Below, one piece after another: positions 45,069-52,639 of a stretch of DNA of 64,000 nt. The position numbers and the translations under genes are program-made. Location of the stretch: NCBI GenBank assembly GCA_001899305.1, contig MKWL01000015.1, positions 124,001-188,000 of the forward strand. The letters run 5' to 3'. The notes under the pieces are model-generated. The model made no database searches and had not been told where the DNA came from. It saw nothing but the letters and a program-made list of their open reading frames with translations. The DNA comes from Thiobacillus sp. 0-1251. GTDB taxonomy: Bacteria; Pseudomonadota; Gammaproteobacteria; Burkholderiales; Thiobacillaceae. Within the stretch, counting starts at the first letter, position 1, and every line of letters starts with the position of its first letter.

Positions 45069-45761
45069 TCATTCCCAATGGTCCGGGCCAGAGGCCGCAG
45101 CGTGCATTTCCGGACTCTCAATGTAAATTCTGCGGTTTTCCAGGCTTAGAAAGCCTCTCCGCTTTAGCTTGCTGAGCATCCCGGTAACCGTTTGGCGTGT
45201 GGTGCCAACCATATCGGCAATTTCTTGGTGGGTAAGCGTGATGTCGAGGTGGATATCCTGCCCAACGTGGACGCCATGGCGCGCACTCAAACGTAGGATC
45301 AACTTCATGATGCGGGTCTCAACGTCATCATTGACCAGATTGACGATGACTTCACTCAGGGTGCGCATACGGCACGACAGTACCTGCATGACGAGATGCA
45401 GGGAATCAGGATGGTCGCGAAGAAACCCGGAAAACTGGCTTTGCGACAATTTAAGTACCTCCGATGCTTCGCACACGTGCGCATGCACCACGCGTCCTCC
45501 CCCCTGTGCCACTTCTGCAAGGCCGAACATTTCACCTGCAAAGCAGAACCACAGAATGACTTCCTTGCCGGTATGCGCCGGCTGGCAAATTTTGACTCGA
45601 CCTTTGCGAAGGAAATAGACGTGCTTGCCCGGCGCCCCTGCACGGAACACGAATTCGCCCTTGGAAAAACGCTGCATCGTGCCAAGGGAAAGTAACGCCT
45701 CCCGGTCTTCCCCGCTCATGCGGGCGAGTATGTCGGTTTGCTGATCAAGTGGCATGTGCAT
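45069..45761 (-). CDS. Crp/Fnr-family transcriptional regulator
   Basis: The N-terminal cyclic-nucleotide-binding-type sensor barrel (residues about 20-130, KGEFVFRAGAPGKHVYFLRKGRVKICQ) is joined by a long helix to a C-terminal winged helix-turn-helix (LTHQEIADMVGTTRQTVTGMLSKLKRRGFL). The four-cysteine iron-sulphur motif of FNR is absent, so it is not an oxygen sensor of that type; the ligand is unknown. ATG 45761 and ATG 45755 are both possible starts. It is divergent from the Cache/DASS/PHP cluster and shares its promoter region, so control of that cluster is the natural inference. Confidence 0.9.
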   Translation of the reverse strand: MHMPLDQQTDILARMSGEDREALLSLGTMQRFSKGEFVFRAGAPGKHVYFLRKGRVKICQPAHTGKEVILWFCFAGEMFGLAEVAQGGGRVVHAHVCEASEVLKLSQSQFSGFLRDHPDSLHLVMQVLSCRMRTLSEVIVNLVNDDVETRIMKLILRLSARHGVHVGQDIHLDITLTHQEIADMVGTTRQTVTGMLSKLKRRGFLSLENRRIYIESPEMHAAASGPDHWE

Positions 45762-45810
45762 CCTCTGTTGGATTGCCGTGCCTTAAACGACATTTTCTTT
45801 AATGCCGGAA

Positions 45811-45828
45811 ATGTCAGTTGGCCGACAT
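45811..45828. promoter_or_regulatory. Candidate regulator-binding dyad 1
   Basis: ATGTC at the left and GACAT at the right of an 18-base partial palindrome with two more symmetric positions inside. It lies 50 bases from the regulator's start codon, in the divergent promoter region. Confidence 0.35.
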
Positions 45829-45918
45829 ACTTTCCCCGAGATGGCCAGAATACTACTTATGCCGCTTCGGGAGTGTAAAGGGGTTGGTGTCCGAGGTCGG
45901 AGAACCACAAAACAGGAA

Positions 45919-45939
45919 AGGGACATTGTCGGTGTCCCT
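45919..45939. promoter_or_regulatory. Candidate regulator-binding dyad 2
   Basis: Perfect 7-base inverted repeat AGGGACA-N7-TGTCCCT, 32 bases before the start codon of the Cache-like gene. No T-run follows, so an operator or leader hairpin is more likely than a terminator. Confidence 0.4.
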
Positions 45940-45971
45940 CATAGCGGAGTTCTACCCTGATGGAGGTTACG

Positions 45972-46559
45972 ATGCCTTACGACTCTCGAATCCGATGCTT
46001 CTCTTCTTCCCTTTTCCTCAATATTTGGATGCTGTTGGCTGCAGTGATCGTCACGACCCCTGTAAGGGCGGCTGACGTGACACCCAAGATGCAGCCCAAG
46101 ATCGATACCTATAAAAAGCAGGCAGCCATGTGGGCCATGGATCCTGTCATTGTGAAAGCCGTGAAGGAATCCAACGCCAAAGGCCCGATTCCCATGTTGG
46201 GCAATGCCAAGTGGCGGGAGTTGAAGGAAAGCGATCCCATCGTCAAAGGCTTGGTCGACAATCCGGCCGGGCAGCGCCTGACCAAGTGGATGAATGCCGA
46301 CCCCAAGGGGATCAATAAGATCGTACTCTCGGGCGACAAGAGCCATCGCGTCGCTTTTACGTCCATGCCAGCGATTTATATCGGCAAGGGCAAGCCAAAC
46401 TTCGACGAATCGTTCAGCGGAAAAGTGTGGCAACAGGGTGAATCCAAACCCGACCCCAGCACCAATATCGAATCGGTGCAAATTTCCGCACCCGTGAAAA
46501 ATGGCAATGATGTGATCGGCGTGCTGCTGGTGTCGCTGACTGCAGCCAATCTGCAATAG
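45972..46559 (+). CDS. Secreted single-Cache (PDC)-like protein
   Basis: Exported protein of 195 aa with a hydrophobic signal segment (LFLNIWMLLAAVIVTTPVRA, cleavage near residue 34). The mature part (MQPKIDTYKKQAAMWAMDPVIVKAVKESN ... NIESVQISAPVKNGNDVIGVLLVSLTAANL) resembles the periplasmic Cache/PDC sensor domains of receptors, but no membrane or signalling domain follows. It may be a free ligand-binding protein for the transporter encoded next. I start at ATG 45972, which has a GGAGG ribosome site seven bases upstream. The gap to the transporter gene is eight bases. The fold call is by resemblance only. Confidence 0.6.
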   Translation: MPYDSRIRCFSSSLFLNIWMLLAAVIVTTPVRAADVTPKMQPKIDTYKKQAAMWAMDPVIVKAVKESNAKGPIPMLGNAKWRELKESDPIVKGLVDNPAGQRLTKWMNADPKGINKIVLSGDKSHRVAFTSMPAIYIGKGKPNFDESFSGKVWQQGESKPDPSTNIESVQISAPVKNGNDVIGVLLVSLTAANLQ

Positions 46560-46567
46560 GGGGCCTT

Positions 46568-48076
46568 ATGAGCGAACAAGTTCAGAGCGGCGGTTTTATC
46601 GCCAACTGGGGCAGCAACATTCGTGATTCCGGCCGATCGCCCGGCAAGTGTGCGTGCGGGTTCATTGCTGCCTGGATCGCGTTCTTTTTGATTCTTTGGG
46701 TGATGCCCGCGCCAGAAGGGCTTTCCACCGCGGGCAAGGCAACGCTGGCAGTCATGGTATGGGCGTGTCTCATGTGGATTACCGAAGCGATCCCGGTCGG
46801 CGTATCCGGAATGTTGATCCCTATGCTGCTGGTGATGACTGGTGCGATCGACAAGTTTCCCAAAGCGGCCAGCGGTTTTTCTACGCCGGTGGTGTTTCTG
46901 TGTCTGGCGGCATTTATTTTTGCTGCTGTGATGCAGGCAGCCGGTCTGGATCGACGCATCGCACTGGGGATGCTGCACAAGCTCAAGGTACGAACGGTCA
47001 ATGGCGTGATCTGGGCGATGTTCGGTGCCAACTTGCTGTTGTCGTTGATCATTCCTGCAGCCAACGCACGTGCCGCGACGCTGTTGCCGGTGGTGAACGG
47101 CATTACGAATATGTTCGGCGATACACCGGAAGAACGAGCCGGCAAGAAGGCCATCGTCATCCAGACGCTGGTTTATGGTTCGATGATCAGCGGCATGTGC
47201 ATCATGACCGCGCACCTGCCCAATCTGGTGATCGTCGGCCTGCTCGACACCGAGCTCGCACTACACCTGTCCTATATCGACTGGTTCAAGCTGCAATGGC
47301 CCTATCTCGGCATGTTTGTCATCACCCAGTGGTGGATGCAGCGCTACTTCAAAACGCATGGCGTGGGCGTACATGGGGGCTATGAGGCAGTGCAGAAGCA
47401 GTACGCGGAACAGCCGAAGACCAGCCAGGCGGAATGGCTCATTCTCGTGGTATTCGGCGTGATCGCGCTATTGTGGGTGACGGAATCCTGGCACGGCATC
47501 AAATCGCACAATGCGGCGCTGATGGGGTTGGCGGTGTTGTTCATGCCCGGCATGTTCGGCTTCAAATGGAAAGAACTGCAGGATCGCACGATCTGGGGCA
47601 CCTTCCTGTTGCTTGCGGGCGCGCTTTCGATGTCGTCCGCGATGGGCAGTACCGGGCTTGCGCAATGGCTGTCGGACATTATTCATCCGCTGGCGACGGG
47701 CCATCCGTGGTGGATGGTGCTGCTGATCCTGATGGCGGGCACGCATGTGATCCGGCTCGGCATGCTGTCGAATGTGGCGGCAATCACCATGCTGGCACCG
47801 ATCCTGCTGGCGCTTGCACCCAAGCTTGGATTGCACCCGGTGGCGTTCACCATGCTTGTATCCGACACTGACACCTTCGCCTACATCCTGCCCACGCAAA
47901 TCACGGCGGCGGTCATCGCCTATAGCAGTGGCACCTTCAGCATGGCTGACTACGCGAAAGTGGGTTGGGTATCCGTGCTGATCGCGATCGCCTACGGCAT
48001 CTGTGTCATGGCGCCATGGTATGCATTCATGGGTATCCCGGTGTGGGATCCAACAGCACCTTGGCCCTTCCAATAA
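46568..48076 (+). CDS. DASS/SLC13-family anion transporter
   Basis: Inner-membrane secondary transporter of 502 aa with about 11-12 membrane helices. MWITEAIPVGVSGMLIPMLLV near the N-terminus and the paired helix-hairpin regions mark the divalent-anion:sodium symporter family, which carries dicarboxylates, sulfate or related anions. The two signature loops are altered: the first reads PAANARAATLLPVV instead of a SNT-type motif and the second LSNVAAITMLAP. Substrate cannot be inferred. It lies between a secreted Cache-like protein and a PHP-domain enzyme. A 17-bp hairpin follows its stop. Confidence 0.82.
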   Translation: MSEQVQSGGFIANWGSNIRDSGRSPGKCACGFIAAWIAFFLILWVMPAPEGLSTAGKATLAVMVWACLMWITEAIPVGVSGMLIPMLLVMTGAIDKFPKAASGFSTPVVFLCLAAFIFAAVMQAAGLDRRIALGMLHKLKVRTVNGVIWAMFGANLLLSLIIPAANARAATLLPVVNGITNMFGDTPEERAGKKAIVIQTLVYGSMISGMCIMTAHLPNLVIVGLLDTELALHLSYIDWFKLQWPYLGMFVITQWWMQRYFKTHGVGVHGGYEAVQKQYAEQPKTSQAEWLILVVFGVIALLWVTESWHGIKSHNAALMGLAVLFMPGMFGFKWKELQDRTIWGTFLLLAGALSMSSAMGSTGLAQWLSDIIHPLATGHPWWMVLLILMAGTHVIRLGMLSNVAAITMLAPILLALAPKLGLHPVAFTMLVSDTDTFAYILPTQITAAVIAYSSGTFSMADYAKVGWVSVLIAIAYGICVMAPWYAFMGIPVWDPTAPWPFQ

Positions 48077-48089
48077 ATCTGCTCTGATC

Positions 48090-48130
48090 GGCACATCCCC
48101 AACCGACGTCCATTCGGCTGGGGATGTGCC
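48090..48130 (+). promoter_or_regulatory. Long hairpin between transporter and PHP genes
   Basis: Arms 48090-48106 and 48114-48130 pair at 16 of 17 positions around loop CGTCCAT. No run of T follows (TGGTCGTATTTG). It is probably an mRNA-processing or partial-termination structure that sets different levels for the genes on each side. Confidence 0.6.
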
Positions 48131-48160
48131 TGGTCGTATTTGTAAAACGAGGAAGACAAC

Positions 48161-50548
48161 ATGAAGAAAATGACCGACGCCGAACTGAAAGAAAAACTCG
48201 GCGACTACATTGCGCCGCAAGGCCTGTATCAGATCACCAAGGACATGCCTTTCCTGGGAAAAGTCTCGTGCAACATCGAGCGCATGGAGGCGGGTTCCTG
48301 GCAAGAAATCGTCATCGACTACGAACTCGGTGCCTCGGGCATGGCCGACGGATCCTGGTTCAAGGCAACGTTTCGCTTCTATTCCGACTGGGCGCTGTTC
48401 CAGAACACCGATCCGGCTGGCGCCAACTACATCTCTGCCGAATATCACGCCGCGCCGACCATTCCCGGCCAGTCACCGGCGACCGTGCAGAAACTCAGCG
48501 TGCGTTTTGATCAGAAGGGCCATGAACGACCATTCCAGAAAGCGGTGATCGTCGATACTTACGACGGTTACCTCAAGGCTGGCGACCACATCATCATCCG
48601 CCTGGGCGACCGGCGTTTTGGCGGTGCCGGTACGCGCGTGCAGACTTTCGTCGAGGAGAGTTTCCGCATCCGCTGCTATGTCGACCCCCTCGGCACCTCG
48701 CGCTTCGCCTCCATTGGCGAAGACCTGGTGATCGATATCAAACCCGGCGCACCGGCGCAACTGATGTGGGCCGGCTCTCGCATCGTTCGCGCGAATGAAA
48801 AATTTCCGCTGCGGCTGCGCAGCGAGGATCAATGGGGGAACACCTGCTGGAATCGCGGCGACAAGGTGCGGATCAACGCGACGCTGAACGGCAGGTCGAT
48901 GTACAGTAAAGAAGTGACACTGGCGGAAAAAGGCTGGGCCGTATTGTTGCTGGACGACTTGCCGACACAGGAAGCCGGCGAATTGGCGGTCACCGCCCAT
49001 CTATCCGAGCACCCCTGGGTCAAGCCGGCGGTCTTTTACGTCACAGTGGACGAGGCGTTGGCGGTGCCGCGTATTTACTACTGCGATCTGCATGTGCATT
49101 CCGAAGACACGATCGGCACCAATACCACGAGCTACAACCTCACCTACGGTCGCGATGTAAGCGGTCTGGATATCCTGGCCTTTGCGCATAATGACTTCAA
49201 TATCACCACGGAGAAATGGAAAAGTACGGTCGAATTGATTCATTCGATCACCACGGACGGCAGCTTCGTGGCTTATCCCGGCACCGAGTGGTGCGGATCG
49301 AGCTGTGCAGGCGGCGATCACAACGTGGTGTTTCTGCACGACGGGGAACCGGAATTCCCCTACCTCAAGACCGGCGAGCATGTGCGATCGGTGGAATGGA
49401 ACGAAGACATGCGCTCGGCCACCGTCGAGCCGGGTGCCTGGCCGCTGGAAGAGTTATGGGTGGCCTATGCGAAAGATCCGGATGGCCACCTGCTGATTCC
49501 GCACGTGGGCGGTCGACGCTGCATTCTCGACTGGCATCATCCCAAGTTGGAGCGGCTGATCGAGATCGGCTCCAGCTGGGGCCATTTCGGCTGGCTGTAT
49601 CAGGAGGCGATGACTCGCGGTTACAAGATCGGTGCGTCCATGGCCGGTGATGAACATCGCGGCCGCTGTGGCGGCGGCGTGCCCGGCACGGCGGTGTTTG
49701 GCACCAAGGGCGGTATCTCCGGCGTCATCGCGCCGGAGCTTTCCCGAAAGGCCATCGCGCAGGCTCTGCGTGCGCGCCACACCTTTGCGTCCACCGGCGA
49801 ACGCAGCTACGGTCTGATTCGCTGCAATGAGCACATCATGGGCGATGAGTTCGCGCACAAAGGCCCGGCGACGGTTGACTATCGTTTCCTTGGCGATGCG
49901 GGCTGGGACGAAATCATCGCCTTCGATCACACCGGCGAAATCTGGCGCCGCAATTTGCAACAGGAACTCGGCTACTCTGAGCGCAAGATTCGCTTTCGTT
50001 GGGGCGGCGCGCGGGTCAAGGATCGCTATCGCTGGGCAGCTTGGAAGGGAAAGGTCACCATCACCAATGCGGTAATCAACGATTTCACCGGCCGCGGCTT
50101 CGAACACCTCGAAGAAACCTGCTGGCGCGAATCGGCCACCACGGTGGGGTTCAAGAGTGATACCTATGGCGACGTGGATGCCATCGAGCTCGACGTGTCG
50201 CACCTGGCCACGGCAAGGATTCGCGTCGAAGGCACGATAGACGGTTATGTGAAAGTTGGCGATCCGCTCAAGGGTAATCCCTTTGTGCACTGCCCGACAT
50301 TCGAATGGGAGATCACAGGGGCGGAACTGCTGGAAGCAGCGCGGCTCAAGAAGGATCTGCCGGGGGTGGAGATGTTTCTCGCTTTCGAGCGGATGAGTGA
50401 TTCACCCGCACCGCGGGAAGTCAGCGGTACGCTCAACATCGACCCGCATAATGGCCCGCACGGTCATCGCCCGGTTTACTTTTTTGGGAGGCAGATCGAT
50501 GATGCAAAGGTATGGACATCAGCGTTGTTCATCGCCTTTGATGGATGA
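48161..50548 (+). CDS. PHP-domain protein, putative metal-dependent phosphoesterase
   Basis: Large protein of 795 aa, no signal peptide or membrane helix. Residues about 1-300 are beta-rich and include an immunoglobulin-like stretch (DKVRINATLNG...). A PHP-type metal-binding domain follows: H311 and H313 (CDLHVHSED), H343 (AHNDF), E376 (YPGTEW), H387 (GGDHNVVF), H448 (IPHVGG) and D497/H499 (GDEHRGR). The spacing fits a three-metal PHP centre. The C-terminal 250 residues are unassigned. It resembles DUF3604-like proteins, but I cannot confirm the family. PHP enzymes hydrolyse phosphate esters; the substrate is unknown. Its stop overlaps the next start (ATGA). Confidence 0.65.
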   Translation: MKKMTDAELKEKLGDYIAPQGLYQITKDMPFLGKVSCNIERMEAGSWQEIVIDYELGASGMADGSWFKATFRFYSDWALFQNTDPAGANYISAEYHAAPTIPGQSPATVQKLSVRFDQKGHERPFQKAVIVDTYDGYLKAGDHIIIRLGDRRFGGAGTRVQTFVEESFRIRCYVDPLGTSRFASIGEDLVIDIKPGAPAQLMWAGSRIVRANEKFPLRLRSEDQWGNTCWNRGDKVRINATLNGRSMYSKEVTLAEKGWAVLLLDDLPTQEAGELAVTAHLSEHPWVKPAVFYVTVDEALAVPRIYYCDLHVHSEDTIGTNTTSYNLTYGRDVSGLDILAFAHNDFNITTEKWKSTVELIHSITTDGSFVAYPGTEWCGSSCAGGDHNVVFLHDGEPEFPYLKTGEHVRSVEWNEDMRSATVEPGAWPLEELWVAYAKDPDGHLLIPHVGGRRCILDWHHPKLERLIEIGSSWGHFGWLYQEAMTRGYKIGASMAGDEHRGRCGGGVPGTAVFGTKGGISGVIAPELSRKAIAQALRARHTFASTGERSYGLIRCNEHIMGDEFAHKGPATVDYRFLGDAGWDEIIAFDHTGEIWRRNLQQELGYSERKIRFRWGGARVKDRYRWAAWKGKVTITNAVINDFTGRGFEHLEETCWRESATTVGFKSDTYGDVDAIELDVSHLATARIRVEGTIDGYVKVGDPLKGNPFVHCPTFEWEITGAELLEAARLKKDLPGVEMFLAFERMSDSPAPREVSGTLNIDPHNGPHGHRPVYFFGRQIDDAKVWTSALFIAFDG

Positions 50549-51549
50549 ACGGCTTCTCTCACACGGGGCGCAACGGGTTGCCAAGGGAAGATCCACCCGC
50601 CTTCCTTCCCGATGCCCTTGCGTCCCTGGCGGATAACAGTTTTGCCATGCCCATGAATCCACTGCGCTGGCCGGACGAAACCGCCCGGCCAAGGAACCAT
50701 GAGGAGCCGGGCTTTTCGCAGCCTGGCTCGAATATCTGCCTGGATTTTCACGGCGATCCAATGCGTGCGCGGCTGGTGGTTTTTTCCGACGGCAACCATC
50801 ATATGGCGCTGCAGGAAACATTGCGTGCCTTTCTGTTGAAATTCCCCGAGGTGGAGGATGTCTTCTATGTCACCACCCCACCGCGCGTGGCGCTGCAAAT
50901 GCTTCAGGCGGGGTGTCTGAATATCGGCAATCTCAGACTGTCGGTAACGCCGCATGTCTTCATCAGCCCATCGGCTGTGCTCGACCAACTGATAGCGGAG
51001 AAACGCATGACCGCTTATCGGCCCTTCATGCATAGCCGCGGTGTGGTGCTACTCGTACGCAAAGGTAACCCTAAGAACATCAGCGGTCTCCGGGATTTGC
51101 TGCGAGAGGATGTGGGGGTGTTTTTATCCAATCCCGTCAATGAAAAAGTCAGCTATCAGATATACACGGATTGCCTACGGCGACTGGCCATGCATGAAAA
51201 TGTCCCGCTAGATTTTCTCGCCAGCCCACCGGGTCATCCGGGCGCGTCCAACGTGATTTACGGCGATACCATTCATCATCGCGAAGCGCCGCAGGCCTTG
51301 ATGGATGGACGAGCAGATGCGGCAGTGGTGTTCTATCATCTGGCGCTGCGCTATCAGCGTATCTTTCCTGAACTGTTTGATTCAGTTTGGCCAACGGGTT
51401 CCCAGGGTAATCAGTATTGCGCTACCAGCCGCTTTGGTTTCGGCTTGGTGGGTGATGGCGGGCCGTGGGGCAGCAAGCTAGATACGTTCCTGATGACCGA
51501 TGAAGTGACGTCTATCTATGCCGCGCATGGCTTGGAACGCGCCGGGTGA
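50545..51549 (+). CDS. Substrate-binding-fold (PBP2-like) protein without signal peptide
   Basis: 334 aa. The central and C-terminal part resembles type 2 periplasmic binding proteins of the ModA/extracellular solute-binding class: ARLVVFSDGNHHMALQETLRAFLLKF, then RGVVLLVRKGNPKNISGLRDLLREDVGVFLSNPVNEKVSYQIY and ADAAVVFYHLALRYQ. The first 70 residues are polar and show no export signal, so the protein should stay in the cytosol, unusual for this fold. An internal start at MRARLVV (near residue 73) would remove the odd N-terminus. ATG 50545 overlaps the PHP gene stop, so the two are translationally coupled. Confidence 0.55.
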   Translation: MNGFSHTGRNGLPREDPPAFLPDALASLADNSFAMPMNPLRWPDETARPRNHEEPGFSQPGSNICLDFHGDPMRARLVVFSDGNHHMALQETLRAFLLKFPEVEDVFYVTTPPRVALQMLQAGCLNIGNLRLSVTPHVFISPSAVLDQLIAEKRMTAYRPFMHSRGVVLLVRKGNPKNISGLRDLLREDVGVFLSNPVNEKVSYQIYTDCLRRLAMHENVPLDFLASPPGHPGASNVIYGDTIHHREAPQALMDGRADAAVVFYHLALRYQRIFPELFDSVWPTGSQGNQYCATSRFGFGLVGDGGPWGSKLDTFLMTDEVTSIYAAHGLERAG

Positions 51550-51761
51550 AACCCGTTATAGCTGTGATCAGCTCATCGATTCAGGATGTGTTCCGCCAAC
51601 TCATCAAGCTCCGACTTGCGCTTTCACCAATCCGTACAAGGGCATTTACCCTGTTGATTCTTCCGGGACCGTTGCGACACTAGTTTCGTGTGCCGCCAAA
51701 GCCTTCCAAATCGCAGTTCTCTAAACAGTAGACGCCAGAGCCCATCTGCGCGGACCGTTGC

Positions 51762-52112
51762 TCAGGGACGACATTTGTAGATCGCGAAGGTGCGCTTGCC
51801 AATCTCGGGTCTGTCGCCAGGTACAACCGTGTCGCCGCCCTGGTTCACGGCTTCGTTTCGTGCCAGTTGCAGCAGGTTGGCGTCGACATTGTCGATGCCC
51901 CGGCTGATGAATCCCACCTCAGCCAGGACGCTGACCGTGGTCTTTCCGATGGCTTTGCACTGGCTCACCTGATCGGCCTGGGCAACGGCAACCTGCTCGG
52001 ACCCTGGCCGGACTTCGATCAAGCTGCTGGCGCAACCGCCCAATGCCAGGGGCATCAGGACGGCGGCGACAAGCTTTCCTTGGGTGATTTGCATGAACGC
52101 ATTCATTTTCAT
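51762..52112 (-). CDS. DUF4156-type lipoprotein
   Basis: Small envelope lipoprotein of 116 aa. The N-terminus has a signal peptide ending in the lipobox ALGGC. The mature part has the spaced elements seen in DUF4156 proteins such as YjeI: VRPGSEQVAV, QCKAIGKTTVSV, NLLQLARNEAVNQGGDTVV and a C-terminal YKC. Function of the family is unknown. It stands alone between the accessory cluster and topA; the 212-base gap on its 3' side shows nothing coding. Confidence 0.75.
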   Translation of the reverse strand: MKMNAFMQITQGKLVAAVLMPLALGGCASSLIEVRPGSEQVAVAQADQVSQCKAIGKTTVSVLAEVGFISRGIDNVDANLLQLARNEAVNQGGDTVVPGDRPEIGKRTFAIYKCRP

Positions 52113-52240
52113 TTAAGTGCTCCGTCCTTATCCACACGATTCTGGTCTGACGGACAAACATGCCATTCGTTCAGGCAGCCTGCATCACGCAACGGCCCGG
52201 CATCGCAAGGCCCATTCATGCTTGATAGTTGAACGGCGCG

Positions 52241-52639
52241 TCAAATTGGAGAGGGAGGGGCTTCCAGCCAGGCTTGCAGCGTGGCGCGCAAGCGATCCTC
52301 CTGCACCGGCAGCGTCAGGGCGGCGTCGATGCGCAGGCGCGCGCTGACCTTGTCGAGCACGGCCTGGTGGGCCGCTTCGTAGAAAACCAGGATGCGGGTG
52401 CCCGGCGCGCTTTGCACGGCGGCCAGCAGCGATTCGAGGTTGGACAGCCGGTCGCGGAAATCCGTCTGGTGGTAAAAGTCCGCGACGATGACGGCGGGTG
52501 GGGTCTTGCGTACCAGGCTGATGGCCTTGCGTTCCGACCATTCGCTGACGACGCTGAAACCCAGTTCCTGATAAAGCTTCTTGTAGCCAGCCGTGCCGAT
52601 GAAGGCATTGAGCATGAGCAGCCGGGGCGGCGTGCTCAT
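52241..52639 (-). CDS. Degenerate receiver-like protein of unknown function
   Basis: 132 aa. The alternating pattern of hydrophobic strands and helices looks like a response-regulator receiver: LLMLNAF, VIVADFYHQ, ILVFYEA and ALTLPVQ sit where the acidic pair, phosphoacceptor, Thr/Ser and Lys loops would be. An Asp occurs at the phosphoacceptor-like place, but the acidic pair and the Lys are missing, so a pseudo-receiver is more likely than a working one. Its start overlaps the topA stop by four bases, so it is coupled to topA. Confidence 0.55.
   Translation of the reverse strand: MSTPPRLLMLNAFIGTAGYKKLYQELGFSVVSEWSERKAISLVRKTPPAVIVADFYHQTDFRDRLSNLESLLAAVQSAPGTRILVFYEAAHQAVLDKVSARLRIDAALTLPVQEDRLRATLQAWLEAPPSPI

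Noticed and set aside
45069-45761. Crp-type regulator as FNR oxygen sensor
   Set aside because: The N-terminal cysteine cluster needed for the iron-sulphur centre is absent.
51550-51761. Plus-strand small frame (from about 51518) after the binding-fold gene
   Set aside because: Overlaps the end of the preceding gene, has no ribosome site and no recognisable sequence.
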